From contig NZ_JAJJZG010000001.1 in NCBI RefSeq assembly GCF_021028995.1, positions 186,001-250,000 of the forward strand: 64,000 bases of DNA, in the 5' to 3' direction. The notes beneath the pieces were generated by a model, which ran no database searches, had not been told where the DNA came from, and saw only the letters and a program-made list of their open reading frames with translations. This document shows positions 9,273 through 17,482 of this stretch, piece by piece. A program made the translations under genes and the position numbers. Each line of letters opens with the position of its first letter. Positions within the stretch are counted from its first letter, which is position 1. The stretch is from Halobacterium sp. KA-4. Lineage in GTDB: Archaea > Halobacteriota > Halobacteria > Halobacteriales > Halobacteriaceae.

Positions 9273-9288
9273 TACTCGGAACCGAGTT
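9273..9288 (+). promoter_or_regulatory. TrmB-like operator upstream of ppsA
   Basis: The sequence is TACT-N7-GAGTT, embedded in an inverted repeat with arms ACTCGG (9274-9279) and CCGAGT (9282-9287). Halobacterium TrmB is known to bind TACT-N7/8-GAGTA and to regulate ppsA. The site lies about 35 nt upstream of the TATA box, a position suited to activation. The match is one base short of the consensus. Confidence 0.65.
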
Positions 9289-9319
9289 TGCAATTATTGC
9301 GCGTGAGCCGTTCGCAACC

Positions 9320-9329
9320 TTCTTATGAG
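9320..9329 (+). promoter_or_regulatory. TATA box of ppsA
   Basis: The element ttcttatgag is centred about 29 nt before the chosen ATG at 9354. This spacing predicts a transcript starting within a few bases of the start codon (leaderless), and it supports the ATG at 9354 over the in-frame codon 66 nt upstream. Confidence 0.6.
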
Positions 9330-9353
9330 CCGTTCCGGTGTATCTACCTGTCA

Positions 9354-11603
9354 ATGGCTGTTCGATGGCTGGAAGACGTACGGGCCGACGACATCGACAG
9401 TGTCGGCGGCAAGGGCGCGTCGCTCGGCGAACTCACGGACGCCGGGCTCCCCGTCCCCCCGGGGTTCGTCGTGACCGCGGGGACGTACCGCACGTTCATC
9501 GAGGACGCGAACATCGACGACGAACTGTTCGACGCCGTCGAAGTCGACCCCGAGGACTCCAGCGCGCTCGCCGACGCCGAAGCGGCCGCGAAAGACCTCA
9601 TCCTCAACACCGAACTCCCGGAGCACATCCGAGAGGACATCCTGTCGTCGTACGACGACTTGGACGACGGACAGGCGTCGGTCGCGGTGCGGTCGTCGGC
9701 GACCGCCGAGGACCTCCCGGACGCGAGTTTCGCGGGCCAGCAGGAGACGTTCCTCAACATCACCCGCGAGGACCTCATCGACCGCGTGAAGCGCTGCTGG
9801 GCGTCGCTGTTCACGCAGCGCGCCATCTACTACCGCGAGGAGCAGGGCTTCGACCACCGCAAGGTCGACATCGCGGTTGTCGTCCAGAAGATGGTCGACG
9901 CGGAGAAGTCCGGCGTGATGTTCACGAGTCACCCCTCGACGGGCGCTCACGAGGCCATCATCGAGGCCGCGTGGGGGCTCGGCGAGGCAGTCGTCTCCGG
10001 CTCCGTCTCCCCGGACAACTACCACGTCGACCGCGACACGAACACCGTCGAGGAGGTCTCGGTCGCCGACAAGAAGGTGATGTGCGTCCGCGACCCCGAC
10101 ACCGGCGAGACCGTCGAGCGCGAGGTCCCCGCGGAGAAGCGCGAGCAGCGCGTGCTCTCCGACGAGGAGATTCTGGACCTCGTCACCATCGGCGAGCGCG
10201 TCGAGGAGCACTACGGCGAACCACAGGACGTCGAGTGGGCGATGACTGACGGCGACATCTACATGCTGCAGTCCCGCCCCATCACGACCATCGACGAGGA
10301 CACCGAGATGACTGAAAACGGCGAAACCGGCGAGGAACTCGTGAACGGCCTCGGCGCGAGCCCCGGCATCGCCTCGGGCCCGGCTCGCGTCGTCACCAAG
10401 CTCGACCAGCTCGACAAGGTCGGCGAGGGCGACATCATCGTCACCGAGATGACGACCCCGGACATGGTGCCCGCGATGAAGCGCGGCGCTGGCATCGTCA
10501 CCGACGAGGGTGGCATGACCAGCCACGCCGCCATCGTCTCCCGCGAATTGGGCTGTCCCGCGGTCGTCGGCGCGACGAACGCCACGGACGTGCTCCACGA
10601 CGACCAGATTATCACGCTCGACGGCGACCGCGGCACCATCACCGAGGGCCGCACCGAGGAGGAGTCCGAGCGCAAGCCCATCGAGGAAGCGCGCCCGACG
10701 ACCCCCGTGAAGCCGATGACCGCGACCGAAGTGAAGGTCAACGTCTCGATCCCCGAGGCCGCCGAGCGCGCCGCCGCGACGGGGGCCGACGGCGTCGGCC
10801 TGCTCCGCACGGAGCACATGATTCTCTCCACGAACAAGACGCCCGAGCGCTACATTGAGGACCACGGCGAGGACGCCTACGTGGACGAACTCGTCTCCGG
10901 CGTGCGCACGGTCGCCGAGGAGTTCTACCCGCGCCCCGTCCGCGTCCGCACGCTCGACGCGCCGACCGACGAGTTCCGGCAACTGGAGGGCGGCAGCGAC
11001 GAACCCCACGAGCACAACCCGATGCTGGGCTACCGCGGCATCCGCCGCAGCCTCGACCGCCCCGAGGTGTTCAAGTACGAGCTGGAGGCGTTCAAGGAAC
11101 TGTACGAGATGGGCTACGACAACGTCGAAATCATGTTCCCGCTCGTGAACGACGCCGACGACGTCCGCCAGGCCCGCGAACTCATGACCGAGGTCGGCCT
11201 CGACACCGAGAAGCGCACCTGGGGGGCAATGATCGAGACGCCCGCGGCCGCACTCTCCGTCGAGGAACTCGCCGCCGAGGGCATCGACTTCGCCTCGTTC
11301 GGCACGAACGACCTCACGCAGTACACGCTCGCCGTCGACCGGAACAACGGCAACGTCGCCGACCGCTTCGACGAACTCCACCCCGCCGTCCTGGACCTCA
11401 TCGAGGGCGCCATCGAGACGTGCCGCGAGCACGACGTCGCCACCAGCATCTGCGGGCAGGCCGGCTCGAAGCCCGAGATGGTGAATTTCCTCGTGGAGAC
11501 CGGCATCTCCTCGATTTCCGCGAACATCGACGCCGTCCGGGACGTCCAACACGAGGTCAAGCGCGTCGAACAGCGCCTCATCCTCGACTCCGTCCGGGAC
11601 TAG
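9354..11603 (+). CDS. ppsA: Phosphoenolpyruvate synthase (pyruvate, water dikinase)
   Basis: The enzyme converts pyruvate, ATP and water to PEP, AMP and phosphate, the committed gluconeogenic step. With the ATG at 9354 it is 749 aa, the expected length. The N-terminal ATP-grasp domain shows SVGGKGASLGEL and VAVRSSATAEDLP. The swivelling domain has the phospho-His loop GGMTSHAAIVSRELGCPAVV, and the C-terminal PEP/pyruvate TIM barrel carries GVGLLRTEHM, MLGYRGIR, FGTNDLTQYTL and a CGQAGS variant of the usual C-terminal Cys motif. It stands 8 kb from pykA, which runs the opposite direction. A TrmB-like site and a TATA box precede it. Confidence 0.96.
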   Translation: MAVRWLEDVRADDIDSVGGKGASLGELTDAGLPVPPGFVVTAGTYRTFIEDANIDDELFDAVEVDPEDSSALADAEAAAKDLILNTELPEHIREDILSSYDDLDDGQASVAVRSSATAEDLPDASFAGQQETFLNITREDLIDRVKRCWASLFTQRAIYYREEQGFDHRKVDIAVVVQKMVDAEKSGVMFTSHPSTGAHEAIIEAAWGLGEAVVSGSVSPDNYHVDRDTNTVEEVSVADKKVMCVRDPDTGETVEREVPAEKREQRVLSDEEILDLVTIGERVEEHYGEPQDVEWAMTDGDIYMLQSRPITTIDEDTEMTENGETGEELVNGLGASPGIASGPARVVTKLDQLDKVGEGDIIVTEMTTPDMVPAMKRGAGIVTDEGGMTSHAAIVSRELGCPAVVGATNATDVLHDDQIITLDGDRGTITEGRTEEESERKPIEEARPTTPVKPMTATEVKVNVSIPEAAERAAATGADGVGLLRTEHMILSTNKTPERYIEDHGEDAYVDELVSGVRTVAEEFYPRPVRVRTLDAPTDEFRQLEGGSDEPHEHNPMLGYRGIRRSLDRPEVFKYELEAFKELYEMGYDNVEIMFPLVNDADDVRQARELMTEVGLDTEKRTWGAMIETPAAALSVEELAAEGIDFASFGTNDLTQYTLAVDRNNGNVADRFDELHPAVLDLIEGAIETCREHDVATSICGQAGSKPEMVNFLVETGISSISANIDAVRDVQHEVKRVEQRLILDSVRD

Positions 11604-11688
11604 CCGCTCGTCCCACCCCGACTTCCGCTCCTCCGGTCCGCTCGGCGACACGACAGACGTTTTCACCGCCGAGTTCGTATCCCGGGGT

Positions 11689-12927
11689 ATGCTCGCGTAT
11701 CACGCCGTCTTCCTGCTGTTGGTCGCCGGTTCGACCGGCTTCTTCGTCGCGCTCGCCGCGCTGAACGTCCAGCACGCCGACCGGACCGTCCGCGAGCGCA
11801 CCGAGTGGCTGGCCGACACCGTCGGCGTCGACGACCCCGAACGCCTGCTGGACTACCACCGGCTGACGACCGCCGCCAGCCAGCTGCAGAGCGTCGTCGT
11901 GCTCGGCGTCGTCCTGCTCGTGCTCTACACCGGCCTGTTCGGGGACGCCGTCGCGGCTGCCTACGACGTCATCGGGAACGACCTGCTCGCGGGCGTCGCG
12001 GTGTTCGTCGGGGCCGCGCTCGCGTTCCAACTGCTGCGCGTGCCCTTCGACGCCTTCGAGACGTTCGCCGTCGAGGACGCGTTCGACTTCAACGAGCAGT
12101 CTCCCACACTCTTCGTCCGCGACAAGCTCGTCAGCACCGCGTTCACCGTCGTGCTCGTCGCCGCGCTCGGCGCGGCCGTGCTGTTCGTCGTGGACGCGTT
12201 CCCGGAGTGGTGGTGGCTCGCCGCCACCGGCGTCGTCGGCGTCTTCCTGCTCGCCACCCAGATTATCGTGCCGCGCGTGTTCCTCCCGCTGTTCTACGAC
12301 TTCGAGCCCGTCGAAGATTCGAGCCTCCGCGACGCCGTCGACGACGTCTTCGAGCGCGCGGGCTTCACCTGCGACGACGTCTACGTGATGAACGCAAGTT
12401 CGCGCTCGGGCCACTCGAACGCCTTCTTCACGGGGTTCGGCGCGACCAAGCGCGTCGTCCTCTTCGACACGCTCGTCGACCAGCTCGACGAGACCGAACT
12501 CCAGAGCGTGCTCGCGCACGAACTCGCGCACTGGAAGAAGGGCCACATCTGGCAAGGGATGGCCGCCAGCGTCGTGCAGGCCGGCATCCTCCTGTTCGTC
12601 GCGCAGTTCCTCGTGGAGTCGTCGTGGCTGTACGCGATGTTCGGCGCACCCGAGGTGCCCGCTGCGGGCCTGCTGCTCGCGGCGCTGTGGGTCGAACCCG
12701 TGAGCCAGTTCGCCAGCCCGCTCTCGAACCGGCTCTGGCTCGCGAACGAGCGCGAGGCCGACGCGTTCGCCGTGGACGTGATGGACGGCGGCCAGCCGCT
12801 CGCGGGCGCGCTCGCCGCGCTCACCAGCGAGAACCTCGGCAACCCCTTCCCGCACCCGCTGTACGAGACGTACCACTACCAGCACCCGCCCGTCCCCGAG
12901 CGCATCCGCTACCTCACGGAAGACTGA
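11689..12927 (+). CDS. M48 family (Ste24-like) integral membrane metallopeptidase
   Basis: The protein is 412 aa with about six or seven hydrophobic segments: one at the N-terminus, two at about 60-115, two at about 143-195 and a pair after the active site. The zinc motif HELAH lies in VLAHELAHWKKGHIW (about residue 280), and the third ligand Glu is in NEREADAFA further on. The length and the N-terminal multi-TM domain match the Ste24/CAAX-protease branch rather than the shorter HtpX branch. The role is probably membrane-protein quality control. There is no clear operon partner. Confidence 0.9.
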   Translation: MLAYHAVFLLLVAGSTGFFVALAALNVQHADRTVRERTEWLADTVGVDDPERLLDYHRLTTAASQLQSVVVLGVVLLVLYTGLFGDAVAAAYDVIGNDLLAGVAVFVGAALAFQLLRVPFDAFETFAVEDAFDFNEQSPTLFVRDKLVSTAFTVVLVAALGAAVLFVVDAFPEWWWLAATGVVGVFLLATQIIVPRVFLPLFYDFEPVEDSSLRDAVDDVFERAGFTCDDVYVMNASSRSGHSNAFFTGFGATKRVVLFDTLVDQLDETELQSVLAHELAHWKKGHIWQGMAASVVQAGILLFVAQFLVESSWLYAMFGAPEVPAAGLLLAALWVEPVSQFASPLSNRLWLANEREADAFAVDVMDGGQPLAGALAALTSENLGNPFPHPLYETYHYQHPPVPERIRYLTED

Positions 12928-12972
12928 CCCGAGAGCGGAACCGCTAAATCGCTCCTTCGACTGGCAGACAGT

Positions 12973-14043
12973 ATGCCACGCGCGGAGCCGACGCCCACCC
13001 CGCAGGACTTCGAGCGCGTGCTCTCCTCGATGTGTACGGAGCCCCACCCGGCCGCCCGCGACGCCGCGGTGGCGTTCCTCGCCGACAACCCCGGCGACCC
13101 CGCCACCTACCCCGCCGTCGCGGCCCTCGAAACGGAAGCGGTCGACGCGCTCGGCGAGGTCGTCGGACTCGACGACCCGCACGGCTACGTCGGCTCCGGC
13201 GGCACCGAGGCGAACATCCAGGCAGTTCGTGCCGCTCGCAACCTCGCCGACAGCGACGTGAACGTCGTCGCGCCCGAGAGCGCGCACTTCAGTTTCCAGA
13301 AGGCCGCCGACGTGCTCGACGTCGAACTCCGGCTCGTGCCCACGGACGACGACCACCGCGCGGACGTGGACAGCGTCGTCGACCTCGCGGACGACGACAC
13401 CGCGCTCGTCGTCGGCGTCGCCGGCACGACCGAGTACGGCCGCGTCGACCCGATTCCCGCGCTCGCTGACGTCGCCGCCGACGTGGACGCTCGTCTCCAC
13501 GTCGACGCCGCGTGGGGCGGGTTCGTCCTCCCGTTCACCGACCACGAGTGGAGTTTCGCGGACGCGCCCGTCGACACGATGACCATCGACCCCCACAAGA
13601 TGGGGCAGGCGCCGATTCCCGCCGGCGGCTTCCTCGCGCGGGACGCCGAGACGCTGGACGCGCTCGCCATCGACACTCCCTACCTCGAATCCGACACGCA
13701 GCCGACGCTCGGCGGTACGCGCTCGGGCGCCGGCGTCGCCGGCACCCACGCCGCCCTCGACGCGCTCTGGCCGGACGGCTACCGCGACCAGTACGAGCGC
13801 TCGCAGGCCAACGCCGACTACCTCGCCGCGGAACTCGACGCGCGCGGCTACGACGTCGTCGACCCCGTGCTCCCGCTGGTCGCTGCCAACCTCCCGGACG
13901 CCGAGTTCGAGGCGCTCCGCGACGAGGGCTGGCGCATCTCCCGCACGGGCACCGGCGAGCTCCGCGTCGTCTGCATGCCCCACGTCACCCGCGAGATGCT
14001 CGACGACTTCCTCGCGGCGCTGTCCGGTGTCGGTAACGTTTAA
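12973..14043 (+). CDS. mfnA: PLP-dependent L-aspartate/L-tyrosine decarboxylase (MfnA type)
   Basis: The protein is 356 aa, a group II PLP decarboxylase. Motifs seen are [12 protein letters not shown] (PLP phosphate loop), HVDAAWGGF (Asp that pairs with the pyridine nitrogen) and TIDPHKMG with the Schiff-base Lys. Methanogen MfnA makes tyramine for methanofuran; haloarchaea lack methanofuran, and their homologues are thought to be aspartate 1-decarboxylases that feed beta-alanine to CoA synthesis. I favour the aspartate role but the sequence does not decide. A TATA-like ctaaatcg lies about 28 nt before the ATG. Confidence 0.88.
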   Translation: MPRAEPTPTPQDFERVLSSMCTEPHPAARDAAVAFLADNPGDPATYPAVAALETEAVDALGEVVGLDDPHGYVGSGGTEANIQAVRAARNLADSDVNVVAPESAHFSFQKAADVLDVELRLVPTDDDHRADVDSVVDLADDDTALVVGVAGTTEYGRVDPIPALADVAADVDARLHVDAAWGGFVLPFTDHEWSFADAPVDTMTIDPHKMGQAPIPAGGFLARDAETLDALAIDTPYLESDTQPTLGGTRSGAGVAGTHAALDALWPDGYRDQYERSQANADYLAAELDARGYDVVDPVLPLVAANLPDAEFEALRDEGWRISRTGTGELRVVCMPHVTREMLDDFLAALSGVGNV

Positions 14044-14069
14044 TCCCGCGACAGTCCACCACATAGACA

Positions 14070-14642
14070 GTGCTCTCGTCCGTTCTGCTCGCGCTCTCCA
14101 TCGACCTCAGCGCCGTCGAGGGAGCGGTCCGTGCCGCGACGGGCTGGCCGGGACTCGGCATCATCTTCGTCTACTCGTTCCTCATCGCGTTCGTCCTCCC
14201 GCTGCCCAGCGAAGTCGTATTGTGTCCCGCCGGCTACGTCTGCGGGAGCGCCGCGACGCTCGGCCTCGGCCTCCCTGGTCCCGCACTCGTCGCGGTCGTC
14301 GTCGTCGTCAGCGGCGTCGGGAAGTCCCTCGGCAGCGTCATCGCGCTCTCGGTCGGCCACGGCGCCAGCCACTCCAGCGTCGTCGTACGCGCGCTCCGCC
14401 GGCTCGGTTTCGATCCCGTCGAGTGGTCGAAGACTCGCATGGTCGAACTCGTTCAGACGTACGGCTACTACGGGATGGCCGTGGGGCTCAGCGTCCCGTT
14501 CTTCCCGGACACCATCTCGCTGTACGCGTTCTCCGTCATCGAGAAGGACTACCGGCGGTTCGCGCTCGCGACGTTCGCCGGCAGCGTCGGCCGCCTCGCG
14601 ATTACTATCGCGCTCATCGAGGGCGTGCTGTTCGTCGCGTGA
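14070..14642 (+). CDS. VTT/DedA-like membrane protein
   Basis: The protein is 190 aa with four to five hydrophobic segments. It has the VTT-domain pattern: a re-entrant PLPSEVVL-type loop near residue 48, a Gly-rich stretch, and a second half-repeat containing PFFPDTISLYAF. VTT proteins are proposed lipid scramblases or flippases. The GTG start is chosen because the TATA-like gtttaatcc (14038-14046), inside the end of the preceding gene, sits about 28 nt upstream. Confidence 0.8.
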   Translation: MLSSVLLALSIDLSAVEGAVRAATGWPGLGIIFVYSFLIAFVLPLPSEVVLCPAGYVCGSAATLGLGLPGPALVAVVVVVSGVGKSLGSVIALSVGHGASHSSVVVRALRRLGFDPVEWSKTRMVELVQTYGYYGMAVGLSVPFFPDTISLYAFSVIEKDYRRFALATFAGSVGRLAITIALIEGVLFVA

Positions 14643-14672
14643 CGACGAAACCGGAACGTCGAGACGCAACCA

Positions 14673-14689
14673 GCGGGCTTTAGGCCCGC
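14673..14689 (+). promoter_or_regulatory. metS promoter embedded in a palindrome
   Basis: The arms GCGGGC (14673-14678) and GCCCGC (14684-14689) flank tttag, which is the likely TATA element 26-30 nt before the metS ATG. A GC-rich palindrome around the TATA box could be a repressor site or chance. Confidence 0.4.
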
Positions 14690-14708
14690 GCCGGGAGAAC
14701 GAGAAACC

Positions 14709-16760
14709 ATGACCTACGAGGACTTCCCGACCGACGAGCAGACGGTGGTCACTGCGGGGTTACCGTACGCCAACGGCGACCTCCACATCGGCCACCTGCG
14801 TAGCTACGTGAACGCCGACGCGTTCACGCGCGGCCTCCGGAAACTCGGCCAGGACGCCATCTACGTCTCCGGGAGCGACATGCACGGCACCCCCATCGCC
14901 GTCAACGCCGCCGAAGAAGGCGTCAGCCCCGAGGAGTTCGCGCTCCGTCACCACGAACAGTACGAACAGACGTTCCCGAAATTCAACGTCGACTTCGACC
15001 AGTACGGCCACACCCACGACGAGACCAACACCGAGCTCACGAAGGAGTTCGTCCGCAAGTGGGAGGAGAACGGCCACGTCCACGAGAAGGAGATCAACGT
15101 CGCCTACGACCCCGAAGCCGACCAGTGGCTCCCGGACCGCTACGTCGAGGGTACGTGCCCGTACTGCGGCGAGCACGCCCGCGGCGACGAGTGCGACGAG
15201 GGCTGCCAGCGGCATCTCGAACCCGGCGAAATCGAGGACCCCGTCTCCACGCTCACCGGCAACCCCGCGGAGTACCGCGTGCGCGACCACAAGTTCCTCC
15301 GACTCTCGGACGTGCAGGAGCACCTCCAGGGGTTCATCAACCGACTCGAGGGCACGAGCAACGCCCAGAATCAGCCCCGCGAGTGGATCGAGGGCGAACT
15401 GGAGGACTTCTGCATCACGCGGGACATGGACTGGGGCATCGACTACCCGGGTGAGGGCTCCGAGGACCTCGTGCTGTACGTCTGGGTGGACGCCCCCATC
15501 GAGTACGTCTCCACCACCAAGCAGTACAGCGAGCGCACGGGCGACTTCGACTGGGAGCCCGTCTGGAAGGACGGCGACGGCCACATCGTCCACATCATCG
15601 GCCGCGACATCATCCAGCACCACACCGTCTACTGGCCGGCGATGCTGGAGGCCGCCGACTACGCCGAGCCGCGCGCGGTCTGCGCGACCGGGTTCGTGAA
15701 CATCGACGGCAAGGGCCTCTCAACGTCGAAGAACCGCGCCATCTGGGCCGAGGAGTACCTCGACGAAGGGGTCCACCCGGACCTACTGCGGTACTACATG
15801 GCGACCGCCAGCGGGTTCGAGCGCGACGTGAACTTCTCGTGGGACCGGTTCGCCGAGCGCGTGAACAGCGAACTCGCGGACGTCGTCGGGAACTTCGTCT
15901 ATCGCGCGCTGCTGTTCGCGACCCGGAACTTCGACGGGACGCCGGACGCGGACGTCTCCGCGGACGTCGAGACCGAAATCGCGGACGCGATGGACGACTA
16001 CGAGGACGCGCTCAACGACTACGACCTCAAGTCCGCTGGGGAACGCGCGGTCGCGCTCGCTCGCTACGGCAACGAGTACATCCAGCGCAACGAGCCCTGG
16101 AAGCTCGACGACGAGGAGGCCGCGCCGGTCATCCGCGACTGCGTACAGCTCGTGAAGGCCGTCGCGGTCCTGCTGCAGCCGTTCGTCCCCGAGAAGGCCG
16201 ACGAAATCTGGGCGCAAATCGAGGAGGACAATTCCGTGGCGGACGCGACCATCGGCGACTGCCTGCAGGCACCGCCCGCGGCGTTCGGCGAGCCCGAGGA
16301 GCTGTTCACGAAGGTCGAGGACGAGCGCGTCGAGGAACTCGACGAGAAGCTCCAGGAGAAAATCGAAGCCGCTAGTAGCGACGAGGAAGAGAGCGAGGAC
16401 GTGAGCGAAGCATCCGAGACCGAGCTCGAACCGCTCGCCGACGAGCGCGTCAGTTTCGAGGACTTCCAAGCCCTCGACCTGCGCGTCGGCGAAATCGAGG
16501 CTGCGGAAGGCATCGAGGGTGCCGACGACCTCGCGCGCCTCGAAGTCGACATCGGCCACGAGGTCCGTCAGATCGTCGCGGGCATCAAGCAGCTCCACGA
16601 CCTCGACGAACTGCCGGGCAAGCGCGTCGTCATCGTCGCGAACCTCGAGAAGGCCGAGCTGTTCGGCGTCGAGTCCAACGGCATGATTCTCGCCGCCGGC
16701 GAGGACGCCGACCTCCTCACCACGCACGAGGACAGCGAACCGGGCACGAAGATAAAATAG
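14709..16760 (+). CDS. metG: Methionyl-tRNA synthetase with C-terminal tRNA-binding domain
   Basis: This class I synthetase charges tRNA-Met. The protein is 683 aa. LHIGH (residues 25-29) is the HIGH motif and GLSTSKNRA (about 335-343) replaces KMSKS. A Zn knuckle with CPYCG and CDEGC lies between. The anticodon domain follows, then an acidic linker rich in Glu/Ser (about 555-575) and a C-terminal OB-fold Trbp111-like domain (FQALDLRVGEIEAAEGIEGA) that dimerises and binds tRNA. In some archaea this domain is a separate protein; here it is fused. Confidence 0.97.
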   Translation: MTYEDFPTDEQTVVTAGLPYANGDLHIGHLRSYVNADAFTRGLRKLGQDAIYVSGSDMHGTPIAVNAAEEGVSPEEFALRHHEQYEQTFPKFNVDFDQYGHTHDETNTELTKEFVRKWEENGHVHEKEINVAYDPEADQWLPDRYVEGTCPYCGEHARGDECDEGCQRHLEPGEIEDPVSTLTGNPAEYRVRDHKFLRLSDVQEHLQGFINRLEGTSNAQNQPREWIEGELEDFCITRDMDWGIDYPGEGSEDLVLYVWVDAPIEYVSTTKQYSERTGDFDWEPVWKDGDGHIVHIIGRDIIQHHTVYWPAMLEAADYAEPRAVCATGFVNIDGKGLSTSKNRAIWAEEYLDEGVHPDLLRYYMATASGFERDVNFSWDRFAERVNSELADVVGNFVYRALLFATRNFDGTPDADVSADVETEIADAMDDYEDALNDYDLKSAGERAVALARYGNEYIQRNEPWKLDDEEAAPVIRDCVQLVKAVAVLLQPFVPEKADEIWAQIEEDNSVADATIGDCLQAPPAAFGEPEELFTKVEDERVEELDEKLQEKIEAASSDEEESEDVSEASETELEPLADERVSFEDFQALDLRVGEIEAAEGIEGADDLARLEVDIGHEVRQIVAGIKQLHDLDELPGKRVVIVANLEKAELFGVESNGMILAAGEDADLLTTHEDSEPGTKIK

Positions 16761-16765
16761 GGCTT

Positions 16766-16948
16766 GCAGGCGGCGAACGGAGTCCGGTGCGCGCTACCGC
16801 CGTTCCGATTCCGAGCGCACCGGCCTGCGGTCAGGTCACGCGCTGGGTTGGTCCCAGCTTCCTACTTGAACCTACGCAGAGAGTAGCGATTCTACTGACC
16901 GAGATACCGACGCGCTAGCATCCGCGAGCCGAGCGGTCTGAAAGACCG
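16766..16948. other. Hairpin-rich intergenic stretch after metG
   Basis: The gap between metG and the GYD gene (16761-17089) has no credible ORF. It contains four stems: 16766-16770/16824-16828 enclosing 16784-16792/16815-16823 (9 bp); GCTGGG/CCCAGC at 16842-16858; AGTAG/CTACT at 16882-16896; and CGGTCT-GAA-AGACCG at 16934-16948. The first may be the metG terminator. The rest could be a small RNA or decayed repeats; I recognise no RNA family. Confidence 0.4.
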
Positions 16949-17037
16949 AGGCGAGCGGTTCACCGCGCGAACGGTGTGAGCGCGGGCCGACGACTGAGGG
17001 ACGGAACGGACCGAAAGAGGAGTGCTTTTTCCGCAAG

Positions 17038-17082
17038 TTTTTGCAAGCGACGGCGCGCTACGCGCGCCGAGCGCTGGAAAAA
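17038..17082 (-). terminator. T-tract plus hairpin after the GYD gene
   Basis: Read on the minus strand, a T5 run comes 8 nt after the stop codon. An 8-bp GC stem follows (17051-17058 with 17062-17069, 3-nt loop), then an A5 run complementary to the T5. It is nearly the same design as the element after lonB at 35014-35064. T-runs are the known archaeal termination signal, so this is probably a terminator. Confidence 0.55.
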
Positions 17083-17089
17083 GTGCGTT

Positions 17090-17377
17090 CTAGAGATCCT
17101 CGACGATGTCGCCGAGTTTCTCGACGTCCATGGCTTCCATAGTCTGCATGTCGATACCGTAGCATTCGGCGGCGATGGAGGCTTGGAGGGCGGCTTCGCG
17201 GTCGGGGGCGTCGAAGAGGAGGAGGACGTCGCGCTCCCCGAGGAGAACGTAGGCGTCCCGGAGGTCGCAGTCCTGGGCTTCGAGGTCGGCGCGGACGTCG
17301 CCCCAGATAGCAGCGAGTTCTTGGGCGTTCTGGAACTGGCCGGTCTCGACGTTGGCGATGGCGGCGTACGTCGGCAT
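17090..17377 (-). CDS. GYD domain-containing protein
   Basis: The protein is 95 aa. The start MPTYAAIANVETGQFQNAQE and the beta-alpha-beta pattern with DAYVLLGERDVLLLFDAPDR fit the GYD family (ferredoxin-like fold), whose members are small proteins of unknown function. It is divergent from pykA; the TrmB-like palindrome at 17424-17441 lies between the two start codons and could affect both. Confidence 0.8.
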   Translation of the reverse strand: MPTYAAIANVETGQFQNAQELAAIWGDVRADLEAQDCDLRDAYVLLGERDVLLLFDAPDREAALQASIAAECYGIDMQTMEAMDVEKLGDIVEDL

Positions 17378-17423
17378 ACGCGGGGGTTGGGTCGGCCGCC
17401 GAAAAGTCGCTGTGGCCGGGCTG

Positions 17424-17441
17424 TAACTCGGCGGCGAGTTA
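17424..17441 (+). promoter_or_regulatory. TrmB-like palindromic operator upstream of pykA
   Basis: TAACTC-ggcggc-GAGTTA is a perfect inverted repeat with 6-bp arms. It contains ACT-N7-GAGTTA, close to the Halobacterium TrmB consensus TACT-N7/8-GAGTA. It ends about 40 nt before the pykA ATG, adjacent to or overlapping the BRE/TATA region, the position expected for repression. Confidence 0.6.
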
Positions 17442-17482
17442 ATCACGTACGTTTTTGCGTGGCGGCGTCGTAGCCGCGGCGT

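Noticed and set aside
11578-14064. An 828-codon minus-strand frame
   Set aside because: It lies antisense to the M48 protease and the decarboxylase, which carry active-site motifs; the frame has only low-complexity Arg/Val/Glu content.
16761-17089. tRNA gene in the metG-GYD gap
   Set aside because: The stems do not form a cloverleaf: there is no T-arm GTTCGA-like sequence or CCA-proximal acceptor stem. No tRNA was found elsewhere in the window either.
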